This document shows, one piece after another, positions 30,845 to 39,083 of a stretch of 64,000 bases of DNA (position 1 is its first letter; every line of letters begins with the position of its first letter). The translations under genes and the position numbers were made by a program. This stretch comes from a virus. The stretch spans positions 1 to 64,000 of IMG/VR virus record IMGVR_UViG_3300023240_000018, one strand, 5' to 3'. Below the pieces are notes generated by a model. The model made no database searches, was not told the origin of the DNA, and was given only the letters and a program-made list of their open reading frames with translations.

Positions 30845-31760
30845 GTGCGTTCCTGATTTCTAGTGCATATTTCGCAATCAGCGACTCGGCGATTGCGTCT
30901 TGTCGTTCTGCCAACCACAGTTTCCCATCGGCGTCCTTTTTTCGGCTGAGCCACTTCGCCCGTACCCCCAATTGAATCGCCTTGCGCGGGTTCGTTTTCG
31001 AACTGACCAACCGCGACAATTCCTCAGCCGCTTCTTTCGCTCCGATCCACACACTGCCACTCGCCTCTTGGATTTGATGCCACAAGCAAATCGTTTGCCG
31101 TTTCAGCTTCCACTCCGGCAGGCCAAGGTCGCGATACAACTGGTCACACCTCAGGAAACCTACACTCGCATATCTCCTCACCAGCATCGTGAACGGATCT
31201 CGTTTGATTCGCTCGTACGCCAATACGCCGAAATCGTTGATGCAGTTTTCAATGCAATCCTGGCTGAATCCTCGGCCCTGAAATAACTGCACTAATCGCA
31301 TTCGAGTCTCCTCGAACCGCTCAATTTCGATCAGTATTTTCGCAACCGCTTCAGCCTGCGGTTTTGTGATCCCAGTCAACTCTGCAACCTTTGCGGGTTC
31401 TGACTTGAGTGTAGCCAAGCATCGTTCAGGCCCGACTTCCGCCAGCACTTTGCGCGCCTTGACCGCACCGAACTGATAACCAGACCCAAACAGAAACCGC
31501 TGGAGGTACGACATCACTGCCCCGTCAGTCACTGGAGCACGGGCAACGAATGTCTCGAATTTGAATTGCGGGCCGTAACTGTCGTTGTCCTCCCATCGCC
31601 CAGAAAACGTGTACTCTACGCCACGAATGAATAGTTCCGGGGACGCAGAGCCAACGATGCTGGTCCCGTCTTCAAGGATCGCAATAAGCCAGGTGTTGTC
31701 AGGCTTAGACCAACGCACCTGACCGAACGTTCCAATGAGTTCTGTGATGGGTGACTTCAT
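30783..31760 (-). CDS. RecD2 N-terminal-like protein, 325 aa
   Basis: Begins with an OB-like segment (ITELIGTFGQVRWSKPDNTW, GVEYTFSGRWEDNDSYGPQF) as at the start of RecD2. FLFGSGYQFGAVKARKVLAE and AELTGITKPQAEAVAKIL correspond to the helix-hairpin-helix region. No Walker motifs. Together with the overlapping downstream gene it makes one RecD2 in two polypeptides. The overlap (62 bases, different frame) suggests a real split or translational coupling rather than a sequencing slip, though a frameshift error cannot be excluded. Confidence 0.75.
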   Translation of the reverse strand: MKSPITELIGTFGQVRWSKPDNTWLIAILEDGTSIVGSASPELFIRGVEYTFSGRWEDNDSYGPQFKFETFVARAPVTDGAVMSYLQRFLFGSGYQFGAVKARKVLAEVGPERCLATLKSEPAKVAELTGITKPQAEAVAKILIEIERFEETRMRLVQLFQGRGFSQDCIENCINDFGVLAYERIKRDPFTMLVRRYASVGFLRCDQLYRDLGLPEWKLKRQTICLWHQIQEASGSVWIGAKEAAEELSRLVSSKTNPRKAIQLGVRAKWLSRKKDADGKLWLAERQDAIAESLIAKYALEIRNAHDSINGEPRKSENISESILL

Positions 31761-32671
31761 AGTTCCAGAACCGCCATGACTCGTTTGAACAATTCCATCT
31801 CAGACCACGCATCGCTCGCAACATAGAAGGCCAAGTCCTCCCACTGGCCACCCTCGACCATTGCCAAGACGTGACTGCCGTTGATCTCTCCAGCTGGCGG
31901 GAAGATCCCCAGCGATGGCAGTAGCAACTTCAGTTGAATTGCATCGGATAGGCCGCCGGGAAACATCTTCAACATGAGGTCAATACTCTGCTTGCCACCC
32001 CATCTCCCAACGTGTAGCTTTTTCGGCACTCGCACGTTCAGTTTGATTGCACGCCAAAAAATCAGCATGTCGTCATAACTGGCAATGTTGTATCCCACGC
32101 GGATCTTTCCGGTCATGTGGATGTCGAAAAATGCAGCGATGAGTTCCCGTTCTTCCTTCTCGTTCTGAGCCAACCACACCTGTGGCTGATCTTCGTTCAA
32201 GTGCTGAATCCCCATCGACACAATACGGCAAGTTGCGGGATTCTTAGACCTGTTCATCCAGTTCACGATCTCCTCCCCGCCAGCAACAGCCATTTTCTCC
32301 AGAATGTTAAGCACGCCTTTGCGTTTTTTGCCGTCACGTTCAGCGATCAGCAATGTTTCCGCGTCGTCACAGTTGCATGGCGTGCTGAAGAATTTCTTGC
32401 ACGTTGCTTCAGATTTCAGGACGTTTGAAATGTCGAACATGCGAGGTTCAATGATCACCTCCTCAGGTCGAGGCGTGTCCGGAACAGACTCCAGATCGTA
32501 GGCGAAAAAATTCCCTTCGCTGGGGCACTCACAGTCCTCGCCGTATCTCCAAGCCCACTTCTTTGCCGGGCTTTCCGGCTCCAGTTCGAACGGTGGTTCT
32601 TCGATTTGGTCCATTGAATTCATGTCAACGTCAAGGGTTGACACTTCTTGGTTAAACACATCGAAACTCAT
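31757..32671 (-). CDS. 3'-5' exonuclease, DnaQ/PolB-exonuclease fold, 304 aa
   Basis: Has exonuclease motif I FFAYDLES (Asp59, Glu61), motif II VGYNIASYDDM and a motif III-like region YVASDAWSEMELFKR. Matches the DEDD superfamily group related to the exonuclease domain of family-B polymerases. The N-terminal 45 residues are acidic and unassigned. It could proofread for a host or unlinked polymerase, or resect DNA for recombination; no polymerase is seen in the window. Confidence 0.8.
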   Translation of the reverse strand: MSFDVFNQEVSTLDVDMNSMDQIEEPPFELEPESPAKKWAWRYGEDCECPSEGNFFAYDLESVPDTPRPEEVIIEPRMFDISNVLKSEATCKKFFSTPCNCDDAETLLIAERDGKKRKGVLNILEKMAVAGGEEIVNWMNRSKNPATCRIVSMGIQHLNEDQPQVWLAQNEKEERELIAAFFDIHMTGKIRVGYNIASYDDMLIFWRAIKLNVRVPKKLHVGRWGGKQSIDLMLKMFPGGLSDAIQLKLLLPSLGIFPPAGEINGSHVLAMVEGGQWEDLAFYVASDAWSEMELFKRVMAVLEL

Positions 32672-32699
32672 AGTTGCATCCAGTCTGGTTTGGTTTTTA

Positions 32700-32963
32700 T
32701 TAGCAGTACCCGCATTCAGTTGTGCCCGTCGATCGCTCCGACTCAGGCGTTAAGTCACCACATCCCGAACAGAAGAAATAATCCTCTTCATCCATTTCGG
32801 CCAACTGTGATTCAATTTCCCTTCGCCCCTGATGGCGACCCGTCTTGTGTAGGAGCTGCCTGTCGCGGTGGCGGCCTTTGTATCCGCTTCCGGTGTATGT
32901 ACTCGGAGGACCGCAGTCTTCGCCCCTCCACAGCCCCCGTTTCCATCCGTATGGTCGAGTCAT
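32700..32963 (-). CDS. small zinc-ribbon protein, 87 aa
   Basis: ATG at 32963 follows GAGGAGGCGGATCA, a very strong ribosome site. Basic N-terminal half with a GSGYKGRHRDRQ segment, C-terminal CSGCGDLTPE and CGYC Cys pairs for one zinc ion. It fills the gap between the ssDNA-binding candidate and the exonuclease. Function unknown. Confidence 0.6.
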   Translation of the reverse strand: MTRPYGWKRGLWRGEDCGPPSTYTGSGYKGRHRDRQLLHKTGRHQGRREIESQLAEMDEEDYFFCSGCGDLTPESERSTGTTECGYC

Positions 32964-33040
32964 TGATCCGCCTCCTCATTGCTGTGAAACCTTGGGCCTC
33001 TCACCCATCCGGCGCGCACGCTCCTCCCGTGAACCAACGA

Positions 33041-33667
33041 CTAGATGTCGTCAATGTCGCCACCATCTATCACGCCATTTGTGGCACACGCCTTGGCTTC
33101 CAGATCCATGGGCACGTCATTCACCTTCTCGTGCGTAAGCGGCCAAACGTCGTTGTTCCACGCAATCTTTTGGGTGGTCTTGCCATTGAACTCGCTAGGC
33201 GTAACCTTCACAATCGCCTGCGTTTGTTCGAGACGGTCGAACATGTCGCGATTTAGTTTGAACACTTCTTTTCCAAAAGCATCTTCGCCGATTGTTCCGA
33301 ACGCATGGAGCAGCGCGAGGATGCCATGCACCTGCTTCTCCTCCAATTTCTTCATGACTCCGTCTTGCTTGCTTTCCCAGCCGGCCATGTAGATTCGGTG
33401 GTAGATTTTTTTGCCGACTTCAGAATCGTGCTCACCGGCTAAGCAAGCCATCTGGATTTTGAAGTTTGGCAACGATCTTTTTTTATCGTCGTCATCTGCT
33501 CCACCTGAGATGTCAGCTTCTAGGTACTCGACGCTTTCCACTTGGACGTGGTATCGACCCTCGATATTTACGCTACCGCCGCCGCCTTCGTGAACCGTTT
33601 CTTCGCTCAGGTTCTCCGTGTTGTGGTCTTCAGAAAACGGATCGTAGTTGTCAGTTTCAGTATTCAT
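33041..33667 (-). CDS. ssDNA-binding protein candidate (DUF669-like), 208 aa
   Basis: Acidic N-terminus, then EGRYHVQVESVEYLEADI, LPNFKIQMACLAGEHDSEVG and KKIYHRIYMAGWES. The beta pattern (a short strand pair, then a statement-like xxGxxxxxRIYMxG) fits DUF669-type proteins found next to RecA-like ATPases in phages. C-terminus is acidic, as in many SSBs. The functional call is by similarity of pattern and context. Confidence 0.6.
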   Translation of the reverse strand: MNTETDNYDPFSEDHNTENLSEETVHEGGGGSVNIEGRYHVQVESVEYLEADISGGADDDDKKRSLPNFKIQMACLAGEHDSEVGKKIYHRIYMAGWESKQDGVMKKLEEKQVHGILALLHAFGTIGEDAFGKEVFKLNRDMFDRLEQTQAIVKVTPSEFNGKTTQKIAWNNDVWPLTHEKVNDVPMDLEAKACATNGVIDGGDIDDI

Positions 33668-33813
33668 AACAGTTTCCTTAGTCGTTTCAGTTCACAAAAT
33701 TCCGTGATCCAGGTCGCCGGATACCCCAGCAAATCAAGTCCCTGATCCCACACTCGTTCTTCACCATGCCTCACGACCAGCCCGATAACGGTTACGGGCC
33801 AGTCGCGTTTCAA
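33664..33813 (-). CDS. small protein, 49 aa, TTG start
   Basis: TTG at 33813 overlaps the stop of the ATPase gene by four bases with AAAAGAAG ahead; an alternative GTG lies at 33867. Encodes KRDWPVTVIGLVVRHG and WDQGLDLLGYPATW. It ends in a four-base overlap with the next gene. Start uncertain, function unknown. Confidence 0.5.
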   Translation of the reverse strand: MKRDWPVTVIGLVVRHGEERVWDQGLDLLGYPATWITEFCELKRLRKLL

Positions 33814-35084
33814 TGCTTCTTTTTTTTGGCGTCGTTTCCCATATCTGCCTGTGTGAGCTTTGACCACAATGCCGCATGCAGATTGCAGAGTTGATCGATG
33901 TCTAGCCCTGCCAGTTTCGCGCCTACACCACCACGCTTTTCAATAGCCTTGACCATTGCTTCCTTTGTTAGACTCAGGCTTTTCATCTGCCCCTTAATCA
34001 CTGCCACTCGGTCAGCAAGGGACAGATTCGCGTCCTTCCATGACTCAGTAGTTTTCGTGACGCTTCCTTCGTCCTTCACTGCTGCCTGCGTCGCCGTAGC
34101 GGAAGCAGACGTACGGGCATCTGCATTGCGCTGTGCCGCAATAGCCGCAGAGTCCAGCCGGCCATTGCGCAATTCCTCAGCGACAACATTGTCCGCAGCG
34201 ATGCTTGCCTGAATTTGCAGTTTCTCGTCATCCGTGAGCGGTCTCATCTCCAGTCGCTCACCAGCCTTGAGAGAATCGTAGTTGGGTGGCTTCGCAACAT
34301 ATTCACGGAGTCGCTTCCAACTAAAGTCCTTGACTTGCGGCGGAAGAATCGGCAACACTTTCAACTCGCCATCGACCATCGTTGTGTGTGCCAGTCGGGA
34401 TTTTCCAAGTGGCGGAACGATTGACGCAACTGGCATTGCCGGAACCTTGCCATCCTTGGGGTTCACGTCACGGCGAAGATGCAAGTAAAGGCTGGCCAAC
34501 TCGTAGAACGTGTCGACACCCTTCGCCTTCATCTTGCCCTCGACTGGCGAACCACCACGCCAGATGGTGCCCATGTGAGCGGTAAAAATAAAACACTCAA
34601 CTCTGCGACTCAACCGCCCCAGTGTCATTTTGAGGTGCGACTTCACATCAGCCCACAGTAATCCACTGGCTTTGTCGTACTGCGCTTTGGTTCGCCCGAA
34701 CTTTTCTGGGTTTGCCTTGACCCATTCAACGACCCCGCTTTGCAAGTCCGTGATTGGGTCGACAAACAAAACGCGAGAATCAATGTTTGAGATCACGTCC
34801 TCGAACCACAGCCAGCACTCAATGGGTGATGGTATCCCATTCGCGGCCTTCGCGTGGACCTCATCGTACAGACTGTATCGTTTTTTGAGCGGAAGATTGT
34901 ACGACGCTGACGAGTCCTCATTGTCGACAACAGTCGTGTTCTCCGGGTCCAGAGATAGCCCCGCGATCGTCTTCCCGCTGCCCTTCACTCCACATACGCC
35001 TATGATGGGAATTCGGAGCGGTTGCCCCCCCACGTCACCAAACAACGACTTGCTATATTTCACAGTCTCGGTAGTTTCACTCAT
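33810..35084 (-). CDS. RecA-like ATPase (Sak4/AAA_24 type), 424 aa
   Basis: ATG at 35084 (MSETTETVKYSKSLFGDVGG) is preferred over a frame start at 35300. Walker A GVCGVKGSGKT, then VDNEDSSASYNL, and Walker B SRVLFVDPITDLQ. Later a motif HMGTIWRGGSPVEGKM. This matches phage single-strand annealing/RecA-like ATPases encoded beside an SSB. The last ~150 residues, rich in Ala and charged residues, are unassigned. It likely loads or forms filaments on ssDNA in recombination. Confidence 0.75.
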   Translation of the reverse strand: MSETTETVKYSKSLFGDVGGQPLRIPIIGVCGVKGSGKTIAGLSLDPENTTVVDNEDSSASYNLPLKKRYSLYDEVHAKAANGIPSPIECWLWFEDVISNIDSRVLFVDPITDLQSGVVEWVKANPEKFGRTKAQYDKASGLLWADVKSHLKMTLGRLSRRVECFIFTAHMGTIWRGGSPVEGKMKAKGVDTFYELASLYLHLRRDVNPKDGKVPAMPVASIVPPLGKSRLAHTTMVDGELKVLPILPPQVKDFSWKRLREYVAKPPNYDSLKAGERLEMRPLTDDEKLQIQASIAADNVVAEELRNGRLDSAAIAAQRNADARTSASATATQAAVKDEGSVTKTTESWKDANLSLADRVAVIKGQMKSLSLTKEAMVKAIEKRGGVGAKLAGLDIDQLCNLHAALWSKLTQADMGNDAKKKKH

Positions 35085-35160
35085 ATCAATTTCAACCTCT
35101 CGTAGTGCGACGGGATTGCCCCGCCAATCGTCAGGAAACACACAACTCAGAACTCTCAAG

Positions 35161-35460
35161 TCAGCTGGTGGTACGTGGTACTGCCTCTTCTTGCATTGAC
35201 AGTTTTTCGACGCGCCTCGCGTCAGTAGCAACGGGCAACTTTCCAGAATCAAGTCTTCCAGAATCTGGCTCTTGCTGAACGTGCAAAGATTCATTTTCAA
35301 TTCTGTCCCTCACCTTCTTTCGGAGAATTTTCACAATCGGGTCCGCGTCCCAAGACATGCGAACGGTGTTGCCGCTGATCGCTTGGACCCGCACGCTAAA
35401 TCTCACCTCGCCAACTTCGAGATAGGTCACATCGCCGACTTTACTTCCGAGAACTAACAT
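35161..35460 (-). CDS. CsrA-like translational regulator with C-terminal extension, 99 aa
   Basis: MLVLGSKVGDVTYLEVGEVR and FSVRVQAISGNTVRMSWDAD then VKILRKKVRDR align with CsrA (ML-L-RxxGE..., V--I-G--VR-G--AP...V-R-E). The first ~60 residues fit the CsrA fold; ~40 charged residues follow. CsrA binds GGA in mRNA leaders and blocks ribosome sites. Here the RxxGE part is SKVGD, so RNA affinity may differ. It could act on phage leaders or host mRNA. Confidence 0.7.
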   Translation of the reverse strand: MLVLGSKVGDVTYLEVGEVRFSVRVQAISGNTVRMSWDADPIVKILRKKVRDRIENESLHVQQEPDSGRLDSGKLPVATDARRVEKLSMQEEAVPRTTS

Positions 35461-35576
35461 ACTTCATCCTTGAGTTAAAAAGGCCACTAGGTTGCGTTGC
35501 GGTGAATCTCTAAGGTTTGGGCGCAACGGTAGCACAGAAAAAAATTACGGGAGAAATTACAGGGCAAACACTGCCG
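35461..35576. other. 116-base intergenic region
   Basis: No gene. Contains an A-rich stretch (cagaaaaaaattacgg) and no strong hairpin. It separates the CsrA-like gene from its upstream neighbour, one of the longer gaps in this operon. Confidence 0.5.
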
Positions 35577-36386
35577 CTATGGGGCAGGAGAAACCGTGAC
35601 CTTGTTGGGGTCGACACTTTCAGTGATGTCTAGTGCTAGAGTAGCAAGACAGTCCGACTGCAGTTTTTGAAGTTGCCCACCGTATGGGCTTAGAGCCAGT
35701 TTCTGGTTCTGGATGTCGAATTCCCAGAAACATTGTATGTCAGCACTCCCAGTCATCGAATGGTCGCTATACGCTCGCACGTTCCTCAGCGTGAAGTCGG
35801 TGAGTGCTGAATCAGGCTCCGACACAGCTTCCTCGACAACATCATTGCCGTAGCTGGCTCGAGACGCCTTCATCCCACTGTCTGAAGATGCACTTGCGTT
35901 CACTCTCCACTTCAGATCTGCAATCTGAAACACAAGTTTTTCAGGATGAACAATGTGCTGATACATTTCGGACGCCCGGATTAGCCGGATGACCTCACTA
36001 GTCGACAGCATCACTGTTTTCTCAGCAAAGTCAGACAGCATGCTCAAGACGGGCGATCGTTGAATCGCAAGACTTAAATGCACAGGCTCCATTCCGTCGG
36101 TGCTGTCTAAATCGTGGACGCCATCTGCACGCACGAGGACGATATCATTCTGAATCGAGATATGAATTGAATCATGCGGGAGTGTTTTCACAACGGCAAT
36201 CAATCCGGCCACTGAAGACGGAACATGGTGGTGAAATGACCGAGGGTTTTGGTGATACTCGTATTCCCCCTTGCCGTTAACAATGAGCCTCTGATTGCAG
36301 TCAAGATCCATCAACTGAACCTTGTCTTTCGCGCCCACTGAACCAGTGACCGCGTCTTTGAATAACTTTAGTGCCTCTGCGAACAT
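35577..36386 (-). CDS. hypothetical protein, 269 aa
   Basis: ATG at 36386 follows GAGGCAATC. Contains FHHHVPSSVAGLIAVVKTLP, IHISIQNDIVLVRADGVHD and a helix-rich middle. The two-half beta/alpha pattern and setting (early in a replication operon) recall DUF2303-like phage proteins, but the match is not secure. A sliding-clamp fold was considered and could not be supported. Confidence 0.6.
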   Translation of the reverse strand: MFAEALKLFKDAVTGSVGAKDKVQLMDLDCNQRLIVNGKGEYEYHQNPRSFHHHVPSSVAGLIAVVKTLPHDSIHISIQNDIVLVRADGVHDLDSTDGMEPVHLSLAIQRSPVLSMLSDFAEKTVMLSTSEVIRLIRASEMYQHIVHPEKLVFQIADLKWRVNASASSDSGMKASRASYGNDVVEEAVSEPDSALTDFTLRNVRAYSDHSMTGSADIQCFWEFDIQNQKLALSPYGGQLQKLQSDCLATLALDITESVDPNKVTVSPAP

Positions 36387-36447
36387 GATTGCCTCGATCT
36401 AAAAAACTGTGACTGTGAAACGTAACTCAACAGGAACTCAACAGAAA

Positions 36448-36849
36448 CTATTCCTCTTCTGGTCCCTCAGCAGGTTCTTGTGTGAACGGAAGCGGTTGCT
36501 GTTCGAACTGACCGGGGAACGCCTTGTTCAGCATTGGCACGCCAGTTTTGCTTAGCCGGATATCAGTCACGCCACCAACCACAGACGGGAGCATCCCAAC
36601 GACGGTCGGTTCCATGTCGATGCCAATCAGTTCCTCCGTCTCTGTCGCTTTGTCGTACTGTAGCCGCGGAGAAAATGAAAGCTGAATTTTTAGCTTGCGG
36701 GCACCGGTCGCTTTGCCCGCGACGGTCTTCGGCCGCTGACGAATGTCATTGACTGCAGTGCGAATTTGACGAGTGATTTCTCGGCCAAGCGCACCTTCGT
36801 CGATCTGACTAATGAATTGGCCGGTAAGTTCTTCGATGTGCTCGTTCAT
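36448..36849 (-). CDS. hypothetical protein, 133 aa
   Basis: ATG at 36849 (MNEHIEELTGQFISQIDEGA). A TTG at 36885 overlapping the previous stop is possible. Middle GKATGARKLKIQLSFSPRLQ is strand-forming, end Glu/Pro-rich. Co-occurs with the gene at 35577; unknown function. Confidence 0.6.
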   Translation of the reverse strand: MNEHIEELTGQFISQIDEGALGREITRQIRTAVNDIRQRPKTVAGKATGARKLKIQLSFSPRLQYDKATETEELIGIDMEPTVVGMLPSVVGGVTDIRLSKTGVPMLNKAFPGQFEQQPLPFTQEPAEGPEEE

Positions 36850-36881
36850 GATTGCTCTAAAGTTTGGGGTTACGGGTTGAA

Positions 36882-38555
36882 TCAATTCACAGTCTGGGTG
36901 AAATTCCTGAACGTGTCACTAGCAGAGCCACTGCGGCTTTCAACTGCTGGAGCCTGAGAATCCATGAACTTTTGAAACCATGAATTCACAACTGACTCAT
37001 TAGTTAAGTCAAGACTCGCAGATGATTCCATTGCGACCCGGAAAGCCTCTCGGCTTTGCTGGCTAAATCCGATAGACTCAGACTGAGCTCCCCCCAGCCA
37101 AGAATCGCCCTGTCTGCGATAGTTTCCCTGAATCTGCATCGCGAAGGCTTTTGCCGAACGCGACTTCAATTCGGGGCTTCCCATGTCGTATGTTGCACGA
37201 AAAGACGGATCAATCATGGCTGAGTGAACATCCTTCGCACTCGATTGAGCCGTTACTCCTACTGAGTTCAGAATGGCTCCCTCAGGACTGTCAGTAGTAG
37301 CCAACTGGTTGAGCTGGTCTACCCCAGCCTGCTGCGTCTTAGGATCGAACGTCCCATCGTAACCCTTCACGGCAGCCGACTTCGCCAGCGAGTTTGATTC
37401 ACGCTTGATGATCTTCGCAAGTTTTGCCTTGTCCACTTTACCCTGGTCGTTCAGGTAATCCTTGGGCTCAATTCCCTTTGCTGCCAAACCCGCCTCGGCA
37501 GCTGACGTCATCCGGCCAGTCTTTTGTAGAGCCGCCAGTCCTCGCTTCTGAACTGCGGGATCTTGCAAATGATCCTGTCGATTCTGTGCATTCTGAGAAA
37601 CATCAGATTCAGTCATCGGCCTCCGTGAGCTAGTAGTCAATGCAAATGAACCATCACCCCGCTGAACTACAGGAAATCCGTTCTGAGCCATTCGGACCTG
37701 CTCACCTGTATCGCGCTTGTACAGATCCCTGCCTTCATGGAAACCGCTAGACAATGCGTCCTTGCCTGCTTGAATGTGGGCAGCAGTGTCCTGTTGTGCA
37801 GGCGAGCGTGAATCCTGACCACGCAAAGCAGCCAGTCTTGAAAACCGATCAATCATTTGCTGCCCACCGGGTGATGAACCAGCGAAGATCCGGTTTTCGT
37901 TTCTTTTCTGAGCACCAGCAAAGTCAGTATCCCCCATCAGCCCCGGAACTGGACCACTCAAAGAGCCAGAGCCGGCGAGTCCCTGCTGGTATCCGACGCT
38001 ACCGCTCGCAGCCGCCATGCCCTGCTGCTCTCGCATGTCATTCATCTGTGACAGATAGTTGGTCTGGGCACTGGGCTGAGGCTCTGCCTTACGCATGTCG
38101 CTGATTCGCTTTGACGCTTGACTGTTCAGTGACTGCAATTTGTTCGTGAGTGTTTTTGTTGCCTGCAAGCGATTATTTGCTGATTCTAAATTTGATTTGT
38201 AATCCTGTTCATGACCCATACCCGGAGTCAACAATCCGTACCCAGCAAGGCCCGCTGGAGAAACCCCACCAGACAGGCCTGACATCTGTATCGCACGCTG
38301 GATCATATGGTTACTTAAAGCATCTCCACCACCATAGCCACCCAGCCCTTGCTTCCGGTAAGAATCTGACACGCCGGCAACATTCGGCTTTGGCGGCATG
38401 GCCAGCCCGAAAAAGTGCGCTTGCGGCCCAGCCGTCGGACTACCTGAGACGTTCGACGTGTACTGATCAGCCTGTGAAGACGGACCTGAAGCGAGATAGT
38501 TTTGTGTGCGGCCGTACTGATTGCCCATGCTACGTGAGAATGGTCGGATTGGCAT
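36882..38555 (-). CDS. Gly/Ser/Gln-rich, largely disordered protein, 557 aa
   Basis: ATG at 38555 follows AAGGGAATCACA. Residues 1-150 are Gly/Pro/Asn/Ser-rich (GLGGYGGGDALSNHMIQRAI), the middle Gln/Ala-rich (AAASGSVGYQQGLAGSGSLS). The last 200 residues are more ordered and helical. In composition it looks like a virion or assembly protein, yet it stands second in the replication operon. It may be an injected or nucleoid-organising protein; no motif recognised. Confidence 0.65.
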   Translation of the reverse strand: MPIRPFSRSMGNQYGRTQNYLASGPSSQADQYTSNVSGSPTAGPQAHFFGLAMPPKPNVAGVSDSYRKQGLGGYGGGDALSNHMIQRAIQMSGLSGGVSPAGLAGYGLLTPGMGHEQDYKSNLESANNRLQATKTLTNKLQSLNSQASKRISDMRKAEPQPSAQTNYLSQMNDMREQQGMAAASGSVGYQQGLAGSGSLSGPVPGLMGDTDFAGAQKRNENRIFAGSSPGGQQMIDRFSRLAALRGQDSRSPAQQDTAAHIQAGKDALSSGFHEGRDLYKRDTGEQVRMAQNGFPVVQRGDGSFALTTSSRRPMTESDVSQNAQNRQDHLQDPAVQKRGLAALQKTGRMTSAAEAGLAAKGIEPKDYLNDQGKVDKAKLAKIIKRESNSLAKSAAVKGYDGTFDPKTQQAGVDQLNQLATTDSPEGAILNSVGVTAQSSAKDVHSAMIDPSFRATYDMGSPELKSRSAKAFAMQIQGNYRRQGDSWLGGAQSESIGFSQQSREAFRVAMESSASLDLTNESVVNSWFQKFMDSQAPAVESRSGSASDTFRNFTQTVN

Positions 38556-38657
38556 TGTGATTCCCTTCAGGATTTTCAAATTCAGATTGTACAGTGATCA
38601 GTCTAATCACTCACCATGCGGTGGTGACGCCTCTTCTTTTCTAGTTGATGTGCCCCA

Positions 38658-38843
38658 TCACGAATTCACCCTCTTCATCCCCACGATCTTCTTGACATCC
38701 GCCCTTGACAGCATGTAGTAATCGCCGAGCGGACTTTTCACTTTTTCCCCAATGTTGTAGTCGCGGCACCGCCTTCGAATCATGGACATTGTCAGCCCGA
38801 TCTCTTCAGCGCATTCTGTAATTTTTCTTCGCTTCAGTGCCAT
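38658..38843 (-). CDS. MerR/excisionase-like HTH protein, 61 aa
   Basis: KRRKITECAEEIGLTMSMIR and RRCRDYNIGEKVKSPLGDYY then LSRADVKKIVG follow the winged-helix pattern of MerR N-termini and phage excisionases. It has no good ribosome site of its own and starts inside a 27-codon leader frame. It lies right behind the operon promoter, so it may autoregulate through the dyad there. Confidence 0.7.
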   Translation of the reverse strand: MALKRRKITECAEEIGLTMSMIRRRCRDYNIGEKVKSPLGDYYMLSRADVKKIVGMKRVNS

Positions 38844-38889
38844 AGTTGTTTACCAGTCCAGCTCCGGAAGGTCGTATCAGGTTCGCCAT
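38806..38889 (-). CDS. 27-residue leader peptide overlapping the HTH gene
   Basis: ATG at 38889 lies eight bases after AAGGAG, the best ribosome site near the promoter. It reads MANLIRPSGAGLVNNYGTEA and stops at 38806 inside the HTH gene in another frame. Ribosomes translating it would pass the HTH start at 38843, so it could couple or limit HTH synthesis. Confidence 0.4.
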   Translation of the reverse strand: MANLIRPSGAGLVNNYGTEAKKNYRMR

Positions 38890-38915
38890 TGCGTCGATCT
38901 CCTTCAGACGAAGGT

Positions 38916-38944
38916 AGTGTACCGAGTGCGGTACAGCCCGTCAA
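38916..38944 (-). promoter_or_regulatory. sigma70-type promoter with operator dyad
   Basis: TTGACG (38939-38944), a 17-base spacer and TACACT (38916-38921), reading leftward. The dyad TGTACC-6-GGTACA (38918-38935) covers the spacer and the -10 box, so a bound repressor would block RNA polymerase. This is the best promoter in the window and precedes the whole replication operon. Confidence 0.75.
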
Positions 38945-39083
38945 TGGCGTGTTTTATATTTTGTGAGATTGGCCGAGCGGGACTCAAAGGATGGTTTCAA
39001 AGGCCGCTATCTACTGCGTTTTTCCCACGGGAATCCATACACCCAGCAGTCGTCAATTGCGTACTGGCCTCTGGCAACCATAC
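38945..39083. other. intergenic stretch between structural and replication operons
   Basis: About 140 bases without a supported gene. A GGCCGAGCGGGACTC stretch near 38971 recalls a tRNA D-arm, but no acceptor or T-arm follows, so it is not called. Confidence 0.4.

Noticed and set aside
35577-36386. Sliding clamp (DnaN-like) to match the clamp-loader-like gene
   Set aside because: Length and strand pattern do not give three matching domains, and no clamp motif was seen.
38963-39010. D-arm-like sequence suggesting a tRNA-Ser/Leu
   Set aside because: No acceptor stem, anticodon stem or T-arm could be built.
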